DNA of 64,000 nucleotides from positions 186,001 through 250,000 of the forward strand of contig JAAKBF010000087.1 of the NCBI GenBank assembly GCA_012656075.1, written 5' to 3'. The stretch comes from Phytophthora hibernalis (taxonomy: Eukaryota; Oomycota; Peronosporomycetes; Peronosporales; Peronosporaceae). Below are positions 21,305-31,445 of this stretch, in pieces. Position 1 is the first letter of the stretch. Every line of letters begins with the position of its first letter. Under the pieces are notes generated by a model. That model saw only the letters and a program-made list of their open reading frames with translations. It was not told the origin of the DNA and did not search any database. A program made the position numbers and the translations under genes.

Positions 21305-22340
21305 GGTGGTGCCAAGAATGTCCTGACGTTTGTGAACGACTACTCACGGTTTGTAGTGACGTACTTTATGAAGAACAAGAGCGAGGTCGCCAGCAAGCTG
21401 AAAGAGTATCATGCGTTCTATCAAAATCAATGGGGAGAACAGTTGAAGTGTCTGCGTTCGGACAATGGAACGGAGTTCGTGAACAAAATGGTTGCCGAGA
21501 TATGCCGCCGAAATGGTATCGTGCACCAGAGAACGGTCCCGTACGGCCCTCAACAGAACGGAGTGGCGGAACGCATGAACCGAACAATCACGGAGAAGGC
21601 ACGGAGCATGTTACACTACGAGAGTGTATCGACGGAATGGTGGGCCGAAACTGTAAGTACAGCGGTATACCTGATTAACCGTTCCGTCAACACGACGCAT
21701 GCGGACTTGACACCGTATAAGTTGAGTTTCTAGGTGAAACCTCGAATGGACCACCTGCGTGTGTTTGGGACTCAGGGTACGCTCATATTGACGATGTGAA
21801 GAGGACGAAGCTCGAGTCAAAGAGTTTAAGGTGTTTGTTCCTCGGGTACGCTGAGAACGTCAAAGGAAAACCGAGTGTTTGACATGGACGCTTCCAAGGT
21901 CAATGTGGCACGGTCGGTGAAGCTGGACGAGCGTGGAGTGGGCGGTATATATGACACGCCGTCGACGCAGCTTGGAACGGTCATCCATGTGACCAAGGAC
22001 GGTGATGTTGGAAGCGTTCCTCCATCAGTGGAGCGCGAACCAGTCATGGACGAGCCCATGGAATCTGTCGAGGAACCTGTTCAAGATGTCCGGGATATTG
22101 AAATGGATGTTGTGGAACCTGATCAGGAGACCAACCAACCTCAACTGCTTCCACCCGAAGCTGCATCGAGAGAACTCGAGCTGACCGAGTATTATCCGCC
22201 ACCACAAGCGTTCAATGAAGACCGTTTGGTGTTTCACCCTGAGGCGAAACGCTCGAGACGAGCCGGTGTTTCTATTGGAGAACGGTTCAGACGCAGAAAA
22301 GCAGTCGGAAGGGAGCGACGGACCTCCAACTCCGAAGCGT
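21305..22340 (+). pseudogene. Copia-1 integrase and linker remnant
   Basis: FVNDYSRFVVTYFMKNKSEV opens the fragment with the region of the first catalytic Asp. LRSDNGTEFVNK carries the second Asp, and YGPQQNGVAERMNRTITEKA the catalytic Glu (21540-21590). The frame stops at 21731-21733 and shifts twice more before 21900. The linker 21875-22351 is rich in acidic residues and valine. The integrase cannot be made whole. Confidence 0.85.
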
Positions 22341-23930
22341 GCCAGGATTGACGAAGACGGCTTGCTCGCTGAGGTAGTATTGGCATATGCTGCGAGTATC
22401 GACGGCGTTCCGGACACGCCGAATTCGTATGCAGAAGCTATTGCAAGTGATGAAGCAGCGGAGTGGCGTCGAGCTGTGGAGGCGGGGCTACTCTCTCATA
22501 CCCGGAACGGTACGTGGACGCTTGTTCCACGGGGAACGGCAACCCGTCCGATTGGGTGTCGTTGGGTGTTTGCCAAGAAGCGTAACGAGCACGGTCAAGT
22601 GATTCGATACAAGGCTCGGCTTGTCGCTCCGGGTTTCAAGCAGAAGTTTGGAATAGACTTCTTTGAAACTTACTCCCCGGTCGCAAACATGAACTCGATT
22701 CGAGTTGTACTAGCAGTGTGCGCGGCATACGGCTATGTGATGGAACAGTTGGACGCGGATACAGCGTTCCTGAACAGTGGATTGGTGGAACTTGTCTACA
22801 TGGAGATTCCGTCTGGTTTGAAGAACGCCGCGGGCATAATGTGCAAGTTAGAGAAGGCTATCTACGGCTTGAAGCAGGCAGCAAGTGCTTGGAACATGAC
22901 TATCCATCGTGTGTTCTTGCAGAACGGTTTTAAGAGCTGCGGTGCGGACCAATGTGTCTATGTGAAACGCACTGGGAGAGGTTTCGTGTATGTGTGCCTG
23001 TACGTGGACGACATGATCATTGCTGCGAAGACGACCAATGAGATTCGTGAAGTCAAGGACGCCCTCAAGAACGCTTTCAAGATGAAGGAGTTGGGCGCGG
23101 TGACGTTCATCTTGAGGATGGAGATCAACCACGATAAGATCGCCGGAACGCTTATGATTAAGCAAACTCGTTACATCGACGACGTGGTGGAACGCTTCAA
23201 CCAGCAGAACACAAAGGTTGTTGAGAACCCGTGTGCTTCAAACGTGAAGTTGTCGAATCTGCTGTCACCAACTACGGATGAGGAACGGTCCGAAATGCGG
23301 TCAAGACCCTACCGTTCGCTCATCGGATGTCTGATGTACATCACTACATGTACCCGACCGGACATTGCGTATGTGGTGACGCAGTTGTCGCGTTTCCTCG
23401 AGAACCCAGGTGTGCAACACTGGAATGCAGCTATTCGAGTTCTACGGTATCTCAAGTCGACTCGTGAACATGGCATCGAGTATCAAGGTGGCTCCGGGGA
23501 CGCTTCGGCCGAAACGTTTACTGACGCTGACCGGGGCAGCAACATTGACGACAGACGCTCCGTGTCGGGGGTCATGGTGATGATTGGGAACGCTCCAGTG
23601 GTATTCAAGTCGAAGTACCAGAGGACGGTTGCACTCAGCTCTGCGGAAGCTGAGTACATGGGTCTGAGCCTATGCACACAAGACGTGCTTTGGGTTCGTG
23701 CTATGCTAAAGGACATGGGTCGCGAGCAAGTGGGACGAACGCTTATCTGGGAAGACAACCAAGGTGCCATTGCATTGCCATACAACGCTGGATATCACGC
23801 ACATACGAAGCATGTGGATATACGCCACCACTTCATCCGCGAGAACGTGGAACGATCAAGGTGGACTACGTCGACAACAAGCATCAACTGGCTGACATGC
23901 TCACGAAGGGACTCGGGACCAAGACATTGA
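22215..23930 (+). CDS. Copia-1 reverse transcriptase and RNase H, 571-codon open frame
   Basis: This is the longest open pol frame in the window. RT motifs run from GTWTLVPRGTATRPIGCRWV through RYKARLVAPGFKQKFGIDFF, ETYSPVANMNSIRVVLA and LDADTAFLNSGLVELVYMEI to the catalytic YVDD at 23001-23012. RNase H follows with FTDADRGSNIDDRRSVSGVM, ALSSAEAEYMGLSLC and EDNQGAIALPYNAGYHAHTK with HVDIRHHFIRENV. It ends by a frameshift near 23850; the final piece (VDYVDNKHQLADMLTKGLGT) is in the frame 23672-23980. It may have lost activity only recently. Confidence 0.88.
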   Translation: MKTVWCFTLRRNARDEPVFLLENGSDAEKQSEGSDGPPTPKRARIDEDGLLAEVVLAYAASIDGVPDTPNSYAEAIASDEAAEWRRAVEAGLLSHTRNGTWTLVPRGTATRPIGCRWVFAKKRNEHGQVIRYKARLVAPGFKQKFGIDFFETYSPVANMNSIRVVLAVCAAYGYVMEQLDADTAFLNSGLVELVYMEIPSGLKNAAGIMCKLEKAIYGLKQAASAWNMTIHRVFLQNGFKSCGADQCVYVKRTGRGFVYVCLYVDDMIIAAKTTNEIREVKDALKNAFKMKELGAVTFILRMEINHDKIAGTLMIKQTRYIDDVVERFNQQNTKVVENPCASNVKLSNLLSPTTDEERSEMRSRPYRSLIGCLMYITTCTRPDIAYVVTQLSRFLENPGVQHWNAAIRVLRYLKSTREHGIEYQGGSGDASAETFTDADRGSNIDDRRSVSGVMVMIGNAPVVFKSKYQRTVALSSAEAEYMGLSLCTQDVLWVRAMLKDMGREQVGRTLIWEDNQGAIALPYNAGYHAHTKHVDIRHHFIRENVERSRWTTSTTSINWLTCSRRDSGPRH

Positions 23931-23993
23931 AGTACCTGCGTGAGGCAACCGGCATCAAGGACAAGGTCACCGTGCAGTAGCGGTGAGTGGGAG

Positions 23994-24216
23994 TGTTGAG
24001 CATCCGTGCCACGATCTTGCACGGTTCGCATATTACATTGGGACCGTGGGGAACAGTTAAGGCTAAACCGTTCCGGGATGCAATTCTATTGGTCAATGCA
24101 TGTGGCTGGCTGAGATCGAGGCCAAGACAGCAAGTAGCAAGGACTAGTAGAGCAGGTTAAGTAAATTAATCAACTCACTTCGGCATTTGCCTTCCAAGCA
24201 ACGCATCAAATCAACA
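23994..24216 (+). repeat. Copia-1 3' LTR
   Basis: The segment starts TGTTGAGCATCC immediately after a purine run (GGTGAGTGGGAG, the likely polypurine tract) that follows the pol stop, and ends ATCAACA. TGTTGA and TCAACA are perfect 6-bp inverted ends, as expected of an LTR. No partner LTR lies in the window, so the boundaries rest on this end symmetry. Confidence 0.65.
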
Positions 24217-25240
24217 CAATTTGATACTTCCACTGTTTGGAAACGATGGAAAGAATGCTATATGACAGGGCATACGTTTTATTTTTGACTTGGTTTCACT
24301 ATGCATCCGTACATAGTTAAAAAACAGACCCGGCTGTACCAGCGACCTCCTTTTCCATCTCGTTTCGGCGCATTTCATACGGAACCATTGTGCGCACGGT
24401 TGATTGTCCTAAAGACGTGGCTCTCGTGAAGGTGCGAGATCCATATTTTCAATTTTAGAGTCACTGGGCGAAAAATATAATTCACTAATATCTTGCACTA
24501 GCGAACTTTCAACACTTCTAAGGGACGAATTGGGTCGATGTACGGCGTCTACAGGTCGTTTGGACTGCTACCTATAGACACTGAGATTTCTGGGGTAAAA
24601 TGGAAAGATGTCCAGGTGCAGCGGAGAAAAACGGTTTAAGAAGTCGAAGTCGGTCGATTATTTTGGCTGGGATAGTTTTGGCTAAAAACAGTGCCATTGG
24701 ATAGAACTGACGCTAACGATTAGTTTGAGCCAATGAGCATCGAATAAAGTTTAAAATTGATGAAAATGTTTTCATTCACTTGTGTCGAGCTTTCGTAAGA
24801 CAGTCTGTCGACAGATGTAATAGTGCAATATCATTGGCTAAAATAGTGGCTACATGTAACATGTACTCAGTAAGTACTCGGTTTTTGCTGCGTTTACATG
24901 TAAGCTTACATGTACGTGTCAATTAGGTTTACTTCGCTGTCTGAATACTAAGTTGTGTGTGCTTGCACTGTTTCTCTTAATAATATACTGTCATAACTGT
25001 AGCGTGCGGTTGGCCTCATCTCCAAATGTCTTCGAGGCATCGCTCTTGTACCGGGACATAAAGTACATATAGTAGCAGAGGCAATCACCTCGATCGAAGA
25101 GAGTTCGTCCGGACAGATGTACGTCGTTCTTATGTAGCCGTAGGATATCGACCTGGCACAATATGGAGCTCGAGTTCGTGAGCATGAAGAAGTCCTTGGT
25201 CTTCCATATTACCCTACGTATACAGTAGCAACTACTGTCC
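24217..25240. other. Intergenic, one unassigned minus-strand fragment
   Basis: About 1 kb between Copia-1 and Gypsy-2. A minus-strand frame at 24991-25185 (LSGRTLFDRGDCLCYYMYFM) reads like a protein fragment but is not recognised. The sequence around 24850-24920 has several short TACATGTA palindromes. Nothing else is supported. Confidence 0.45.
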
Positions 25241-26170
25241 TTGACGTATGTCCCACTGCACTCTGTAATTAATCCCCATGCCTCGGAGAAGGCAGAACGC
25301 TTTAAGAGTCAAGGATGGGAGGCACTGAAGGATAATCCAGCGTATGAAACACTACGCAAGTATGCGGATACAGGTTTTCGCACGGAACTCCCAAGCGAAC
25401 GCCTCCTGTACGAGAAGAAATCGAGCATGAAATCCTACTCCAGCCTGGTACCACACCTATTTCGGTGAAACAATGGCGCCAGAGCCCTGATCAGCACATG
25501 ACGATCCAAGAATGGACCAAAGAGATGGTTCAAGCGGGCAGTATTCGACCAAGCACGTCTGCTTTTCCGCGCCGACGTTCTGTGTCAAGAAGCCTGTTGG
25601 ATGGCGCATTGTGCACGACTATCGTCAGCTAAATCTAGCGACAATTTTGCCGGCTATACCAATGCCGCGCAAGGAAGACACCTTTGATGCCATGTCGGGC
25701 GGTCATTGATTTTCGTGCATGGACCTACTGTGGGGTTATTACCAAGTTAAGCTGCGTGAATAGGATATACCGTTTACTGCTTTTTCAGATGGTCTGTTTG
25801 AATACCTCGTTACACCTATGGGACTCAGTGGTAGTCCAGGGACATTTAATCGTCTTTTGCAGAAAGTCTTTAGGGACTTACGAGACGTAATGAGGATCTA
25901 TAGTGACGACATCTACGTATTCACCCAGAGTGAAGATGTCGCAGAGCACATTGAAGCTTTAGATCGAGTGCTCAAGCGTGTGAAGAACATCAACTTTACA
26001 TCAAATTGTCCAAGTGTCAGTTCTCTGTGGACGATATTCCATGCCTAGGGGATTTCGTCGGTCGCAAAGGAGTCCGAATGAATCCCGACAAGGTCCGCAT
26101 CATCGCAGAATGGCCTGTTCCCAAGACCAAGAAGCAAATGGAAAGCTTTTTAGGAACGACGGTCTATGAG
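25241..26170 (+). pseudogene. Gypsy-2 reverse transcriptase remnant
   Basis: The upstream segment reads HEILLQPGTTPISVKQWRQS. RT follows with FCVKKPVGWRIVHDYRQLN, TPMGLSGSPGTFNRLLQKVF and the catalytic box YSDD at 25899-25910, and the thumb motif SFLGTT ends at about 26162. Stops at 25707-25709 and near 25760, and several frameshifts, break the protein. GWRIVHDYRQLN has lost one residue relative to the usual G-x-WR. Confidence 0.88.
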
Positions 26171-26199
26171 AGCTAGAGCATCCCATCTCATATACAGAT

Positions 26200-26742
26200 C
26201 GGAAGATGAAGCCAGCAGAACTGAACTATCCTGTTCGAGAACAAGAGTTGCTCGCGATCATGCATGCTCTTCGAGTATGGCGTGTGTATCTTCTTGATCG
26301 ACCATTTACGGTTGTAACGGATCACAAAAGTATTGAGATGATCCTAACGCAGAAGACTACAAACCGACGCGTTGCACGATGGTTCAATGAACTTGCTGAA
26401 TTTCAGCCGTTGTTCAAGTGGATTCTCGGAGAGACGAATACCGTGGCTGATGCACTCTCGCGAAACCCGGAGTTTGAACAGAAAGCTGTTCAAGTAAGTT
26501 TACAAGAGCTACTAGAAGCAGCCAAGAATCGCGAAATTGTGGCAACGATCGTACCGAACAAGGTTACTGTCCTCCAAACGGCGAAGTCGATGTATTCGTG
26601 GAACAAGGATCTACAGTGGATCATCAAGAAGCTCAAGCAAGGAGACGAATTGCCTAAGTACTCCTTACATGATGGTATTCTTTATATCAAACTGCGGAAG
26701 ACCAGACTCCACGCTTGTACATCCCGGATGACGAAGATCTGA
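26200..26742 (+). pseudogene. Gypsy-2 RNase H and integrase N-terminal part
   Basis: A clean frame (26206-26742) begins inside RNase H at MKPAELNYPVREQELLAIMH. It continues with TVVTDHKSIEMILTQKTTNR and ETNTVADALSRN, then the tether to integrase. The first catalytic Asp of RNase H (the F-D-A-S motif) is missing because of the upstream deletion, so the domain is dead even though the frame is open. Confidence 0.85.
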
Positions 26743-27754
26743 AGAATCGAGTCATTTATGAGAACCACGATGAGGTCGCCACAGGACATCCAGGGTTTTA
26801 CAAGACCTATTTGGCAGTACGTGAAAATACGACTGGCCGAAGATGATGAAGTACATCCAGCGCTATGCCAACACATGTGAGATGTGTCAGCGCAATAAGG
26901 CAAGTCAAACCAAGCCGCCGGGACTACTTCAACCTCTGAACATACCTACGGGTAGATGGACATATATATCAATGGATTTCGTTGTGTCGCTACCTGTCAG
27001 CGCTGAAGGTTACGATGCTACAATGGTGATCGTCGACCGACTGACAAAGCGAGCGAAGTTCGTTGCGACGAAGACAACGAACAGCACCACGGACATTGCC
27101 AAAGTGTTCATGAAGAACTACGTTAAGGATCATGGTCTACCCAAAATCATTGTATCCGATCGAGACACCAAGTTTACGTCCAAACTTTGGCAGGGTATTA
27201 TAAGGGCTCTTGGTACGCAGCACAACCTGTCATTGGCATTCCGACCCCAAACAGATGGATAAACGGAACGGACAAATCCATTTATCGGAGACTGTCTTCG
27301 AGGTGTCGTCAACCCGGCTCAAGATGACTGGGATCAATATCTCCACTTGGCAGAAATTGCCTACAACCGACGTGTACACTCCACAATTCAAATGTCGCCG
27401 TTCGAAGCGGATCTAGGATATGTTCCCTACATGCCAGATGATGTGGCATCAGATCCGGCGTTCAAGAAGTTGGAGAAATCAGCGCAAGAGGTTTTGCTTC
27501 AGCAAGAGACTCCACTCAAGGCCGCACAGGACCGTATGAGCGAGGCACAGGAGCGTATTAAGTATTACTACGACAAGAATAGATTTGTTCAGAACTTCGA
27601 AGTCAACGACATGGTGCTATTAGACGGGAAGAATTTGGATATCCGTCACAAAGGTTACGCCCAGTCGAAGAAACTTGCTCCACGATACATTGGACCGTTT
27701 CCAGTGTTGAAGAAGATCTCAAAAGATTCCTATGAGTTAGGATTATCGAAGTGA
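26740..27754 (+). pseudogene. Gypsy-2 integrase remnant
   Basis: The zinc module ends with CEMCQRNKASQTKP (26877). The core shows YISMDFVVSLPVSAEGYDAT with the first Asp, IIVSDRDTKFTSKLWQ with the second, and LAFRPQTDG before a stop at 27260-27262, where relatives have Q-T-E-R. The remainder is in other frames (27210-27416, 27347-27754) and includes LAPRYIGPFPVLKKISKDSY, the C-terminal barrel. At least two breaks. Confidence 0.88.
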
Positions 27755-28051
27755 TTGAGGTTGCATCCAGTGTTCCACACTTCGTTGCTGAAACCGTATC
27801 GCAAGGAACCAAAGCGAAGGCATCAAGTGAACAAGGTCGTGTTAGCCGATGGAACGGAAGGAGAAGGACAACTCGTTGAAGCTGTGATTAATCACAGAAT
27901 GTACAAGGGAAAATCGCAGTACAAGATTTGGTGGCTAGGCGAATTCAAAGCTGATGCTACCTGGGAGCCCATTGAAAATCTAAAGCCGATTCCGGGCGTC
28001 ATCGACCTCTATTGGAAATCCAAGAAACGACCGAAGCCATTTTCGAAGTAG
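27755..28051 (+). pseudogene. Gypsy-2 chromodomain
   Basis: In the same frame as the end of integrase, separated only by a TGA at 27752-27754, the text VHPVFHTSLLKPY-like (LHPVFHTSLLKPYRK) leads to EAVINHRMYKGKSQYKIWWL and GEFKADATWEPIENL, a chromodomain. It ends at 28049-28051, just before the polypurine tract. The domain is complete; its separation from integrase by one stop looks like a recent lesion. Confidence 0.85.
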
Positions 28052-28073
28052 GCGTCTTTTTGAAGGGAGGTCA

Positions 28074-28621
28074 TGTGATGCAGTCGCCGTCAGCAACAGA
28101 CATAGCTGCCGACAGCAACTACGTAATGTTGAACATGAAAATTTGTTTTGCATATATCTACCAATAAAACGTGGATCAAAAACATACAAGATAAAATCAA
28201 GGATCTGAAACGCCACATAATCACAAATAAGGTTGTGGATCAAGACATTCAAGGATAATTTCAAGGATCTAGACCGTCCCATAATCATTAACTTGATTGG
28301 TCGAATATCATGCAGATCCAGTACGGGATCTGGATTTTTGAATGAATTACAACTACGGGGATATTTTAGACAAGCTTATTGGTAGATAGCATAGACATAT
28401 GAGATTAGAGAATTGATAGGCTACTTGATTCATTAGGCTTCTCGAAGAAGGCATTCGTGCGCGCTAGCTAAGTTAACTCTCTCATTCAATCTCACTTTTC
28501 AATTTACCAAACAACCAACAGGCCCACTCCAAGGGGCTCGCAACTCACTCCGCGCCTCCGCCGCCGTCTATCGCCAAGTTCGCCGCCACCAACGCATACG
28601 CTCCTCGCCGCTACTGTTACA
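28074..28621 (+). repeat. Gypsy-2 probable 3' LTR
   Basis: It follows the purine tract GAAGGGAGG at 28062-28070, starts TGTGATGCAG and ends CTACTGTTACA. The ends TGT(G)A and T(T)ACA are a weak inverted pair. No second copy is present to prove the limits. The 548-bp length is reasonable for oomycete Gypsy LTRs. Confidence 0.5.
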
Positions 28622-28639
28622 CTGGTCTTTAGCCCGTTT

Positions 28640-28736
28640 CAAGGCTAGGATAGAACCTCGGGGATGGTAATCGATTAGCCTGATTATTAGCAAGAAATTC
28701 TTCTAAAAATTTGCTACTTTGAAACCACCTAATATC
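28640..28736. repeat. Dispersed repeat, copy 2
   Basis: Similar to 15747-15838 (ACCTCGGGGATGGTAA and GCAAGAAATTCTTCTAA are common to both). It lies between the Gypsy-2 LTR and the SET fragment, and homology to copy 1 ends at AATATCA, exactly where SET-like coding sequence begins. Confidence 0.75.
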
Positions 28737-29174
28737 AACTGTTCCAACAAATTTAATTGCGGCAACAGCTTCGACCAAACAAACTCTCTCGACTTGGTCG
28801 AGACTCACGAAGGCTATGGTGTCGCTTGCAGCTATCCAATCCCGAGACGTTCTTTCATTATAGAGGACGTAGGGGAGATTCTGTACGAGCACGATGCGAC
28901 TGTGCGAGAGGATCAACGCTACCAATGACAAAAGCGGGTTGGAAATGGAGGGACGACGATTTTCATCGACGCAATTTCGTGTGGAAATAAAAGTCGATTC
29001 ATCAATCATTCGTGTCGCCCCAACTCTACGCTGTTTGAATACGACTGGACAAATACAACCAGACTGGGTATTTTTGCCAGCGAAGACATTCCTGCTCTCC
29101 GAGAGCTGACATTCCAGTACACGACTCGAAAACGACGGGCGTTTGAGTATCAGTGTGTCGCGCACTATGCGTGA
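28719..29174 (+). pseudogene. SET-domain lysine methyltransferase fragment (one in-frame TGA)
   Basis: One frame carries a nearly whole SET domain: a pre-SET-like NCSNKFNCGN, then GYGVACSYPIPRRSFIIEDV with GEILYEH, FIDAISCGNKSRFINHSCRP and ELTFQY. NHSC is the cofactor-binding knot and the Tyr of FQY is the expected catalytic position. A single TGA at 28926-28928 interrupts it. Nothing upstream belongs to it, because the dispersed repeat abuts it. Downstream, GTGAGT at 29171 could be a splice donor, so the post-SET part may have been on another exon. It is most likely a truncated copy of a histone methyltransferase gene. Confidence 0.72.
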
Positions 29175-29649
29175 GTCGTTTATACACTAGCATCTCGTGA
29201 TTGCGGAACAAGTCTTTGTTTATGTATCTAATTGTGCTCAGCATAATATGCATATTATGGGCGGCTTCATTTTTATCAAAAGCAATTCCCAGCACTTTAA
29301 CTACACATGTCTTAATCAGATCGCTTACTCGCGTTCATCAAGTCAACGGTACCACGAGCTGCCGATCGGGTGGCCTTATATGGCGTGTGTGTTTTTACAT
29401 TGAGGAAGCTGCGCGATTGGATCATGCGGTTTCTCTCCTCGCCCACGTAATCGAAAACTCCGGCCGAGAACTGCTGCAACTGGCCAACGCCTCAATGTTG
29501 GCGGGGTCTGCCTTGCAAATAGAGTCACCGTCCCAGTAGTGCCAGGAGTCATGATCCAGAATTGGGACGTACCATCGATCTTGGTGCCGGCTCGATGTCC
29601 TTGACACCGCGGCCTGCCACGACGAAGTGTATGGCTGCAGCCTCCTCGT

Positions 29650-29846
29650 GACTTCTGAGTAAAATACACGAATTGTTCAGTAAGATACCGATTTCTGGTA
29701 AATTTCTGAGTAAGATATCGACTTTCTGGTAAACTTCTGATAAAATACTCACTTCTGAGTAATAACATACTGACATCTGGTAAGCTCCTGAGTAAAATAC
29801 TGACTTCTGAGTAAACTTCTAAGTAAAATACTGACTTCATTGTAAA
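29650..29846. repeat. Imperfect tandem repeat (TGAGTAAAATACTGACTTC type)
   Basis: The words TCTGAGTAAAATAC, ACTTCTGAGTAA and TTCTGGTAAA recur about every 28-32 bp across roughly 200 bp. The units are diverged and AT-rich and the array has no coding meaning in any frame. Confidence 0.7.
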
Positions 29847-29898
29847 TTTGCTACCGCTTTCCTCCGCTTAATAATAGCAACGACCGCTGGGCTAATTT

Positions 29899-30370
29899 TT
29901 GGCCATTTTCAACCACACCATGGCGACGACCGAGAAGGCGGCGGTAGCGGCGGAGGCGACCGCGGAGATAGCGAAGGAGACGCCTTCGCCAAAGACCTTA
30001 CTCATAGCGGCGGAGGTGGCGAAGAAGGCGGCATGGAAGGTGGCGCCACGCATGGAGCTCGTGTTCATAGCCGATAGGTGCGTGTTTGTCTGCAAGGATC
30101 TGGACCATCGCGCTCGCGGACTCGACCTGCAAGAGGTCGTTGCGAAGACGATCCCCGGCGCCGTCTCCTGTACTAGCATCAAGAGCTACAGCTTGCGCGG
30201 AGACGATGAGAAGTGGCCTACAGAAGTCGACGCTCGCGGCATTGCACGGAGCGAGATCGCCTACACTGGGCGGCTGGCTTCGCTCTTCCTAGTCTCCGAT
30301 GACGATGGGTTTATCCACTTCCGCGTCGAGGTAGCCACTCCGGACGAGGGCGAAGCGATGGAGTCAGCGA
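29899..30370 (+). other. Unassigned ORF with Ala/Glu-rich start
   Basis: An open frame (29899-30447) begins MATTEKAAVAAEATAEIAKE after an upstream Met. Its middle reads like a folded protein (MELVFIADRCVFVCKDLDHR; ASLFLVSDDDGFIHFRVEVA). The last 25 codons are antisense to the CCT fragment and not meaningful. No family is recognised. It may be a truncated gene joined to that fragment. Confidence 0.35.
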
Positions 30371-30572
30371 TTAGGAAACGTCATGCTCTTGGCCGACGGG
30401 TGGTCCACGTCCACCTCTCGGGATGGCGTTTCCGTCGTTGGTCATAGCGATTACCCCCATGGGGTCCAGCAACATATTGAGGGCCTAACGTAGTGCGCAC
30501 GATGCCGGACACGGCCTTGTCCGCCTCGATGTTGCCCAGTTCCGCCGTGCGGTTGGTGTGATCAAGTGCCAC
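30365..30572 (-). pseudogene. CCT chaperonin gamma-subunit N-terminal fragment
   Basis: On the minus strand GNIEADKAVSGIVRTTLGP is followed, after a frameshift near 30480, by MLLDPMGVIAMTNDGNAIP, and after another by VDVDHPSAKSM. This matches the nucleotide-binding start of group II chaperonins: the TLGP loop, then DPMG-x-x-x-MTNDG-x-x-I. The wording fits the gamma subunit best. Only about 65 of roughly 540 residues remain and they are broken, so this is a fragment of a housekeeping gene. Confidence 0.62.
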
Positions 30573-31440
30573 AGTGTACTCATGGGCTCAAAGTTTCAAA
30601 AGTACAATTCGACCACCATATTCTTTCTTGCCAATCAACCCAAAATTTGACAACCACCTCCCACAAACTGTGCCTGAAACAGGGCCCATACTGAAACGCT
30701 AATATACCATTCCAAAATCCGAGAACACGTTTCCAATGTTTTTTCGTCCGTTTTTCGACTAGGGATTCACTTTAGGAAATTGGGCCGGAAGGGTCGCCGT
30801 AACAAAAGTTGAGAAACCCACTGACTACATGACCCGTCCCATGGATCGCATGGGTTCATCTTTCTAACCCTTACTAAAATCAAGTGAGCGGCGAAGCCAT
30901 GTCCGAGCGGTCGCCTTATTGGCTGCCGCCGCGGGAGGCACTTGATAGCATCGTGCTGGCACGATTAAATTGTTTTTCCGGGTGCAAAATGGTTTTCTCT
31001 GTTTGGTGCATGAACTTGTTTGGTGCATGAACTTGAACGGGAGCGTACCTTGGGTGTGGGTGTTAAGTGCGAGTACTTAACCTAGTAAATTTACACACCT
31101 TTCTAGATTTGCCGATTCCGGCGACTTGCATCTTTTCGATGTACCCACTTTGTTTGAAACCATAGTGGGGGCCAGTGGTCGCGTGTGGTGTGCGCGCACA
31201 CCCCTGCTTTTTTCTTTAGAAAATGCGAAAAGCATACTGGGCGCCTGTGAGGGGTGCTTTAAACCCCATAGTGAAACCAAGTGTTTTCCGCAATTGCAAC
31301 ATTCAAAAATACAGCGTGCTGACTGCACGAACACTGTGTGCTCTCAGCTTAGAGCTGAGAGAACTCTACAAGTTGAAGTATGGTGCTTTAGAAATGCTCG
31401 GAGCCCGTCTAGCTATCAGCCCTAATGGCTGAAAGAATTT
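30573..31440. other. Intergenic, no gene recognised
   Basis: About 870 bases. A 17-bp direct tandem duplication (GTTTGGTGCATGAACTT) occurs at about 30997-31034. The short + ORFs at 31126-31432 have no recognisable content and may be an upstream part of the next gene remnant. Confidence 0.5.
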
Positions 31441-31445
31441 TGTAG

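Larger units (their letters stand above)
21299..24216 (+). mobile_element. Copia-1: 5'-truncated Ty1/Copia retrotransposon with 3' LTR
   Basis: The + strand holds integrase, then reverse transcriptase, then RNase H (the Copia order), followed by a 223-bp 3' LTR. Gag, protease and the integrase zinc module are missing: element sequence starts abruptly within the integrase core near 21299. No 5' LTR is present. Confidence 0.92.
25241..28621 (+). mobile_element. Gypsy-2: 5'-truncated chromodomain Gypsy retrotransposon with 3' LTR
   Basis: The + strand encodes RT, RNase H, integrase and a C-terminal chromodomain, followed by a purine-rich tract (GAAGGGAGG) and a probable 3' LTR. It starts just upstream of RT; gag and protease are absent. 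An internal deletion near 26150-26200 removes the end of RT and the start of RNase H. It differs in sequence from Gypsy-1 and Gypsy-3. Confidence 0.92.

Noticed and set aside
28629..29165. 178-codon minus frame
   Set aside because: Antisense to the SET domain, whose motifs (NHSC, GYGV, FQY) are unmistakable on the + strand.
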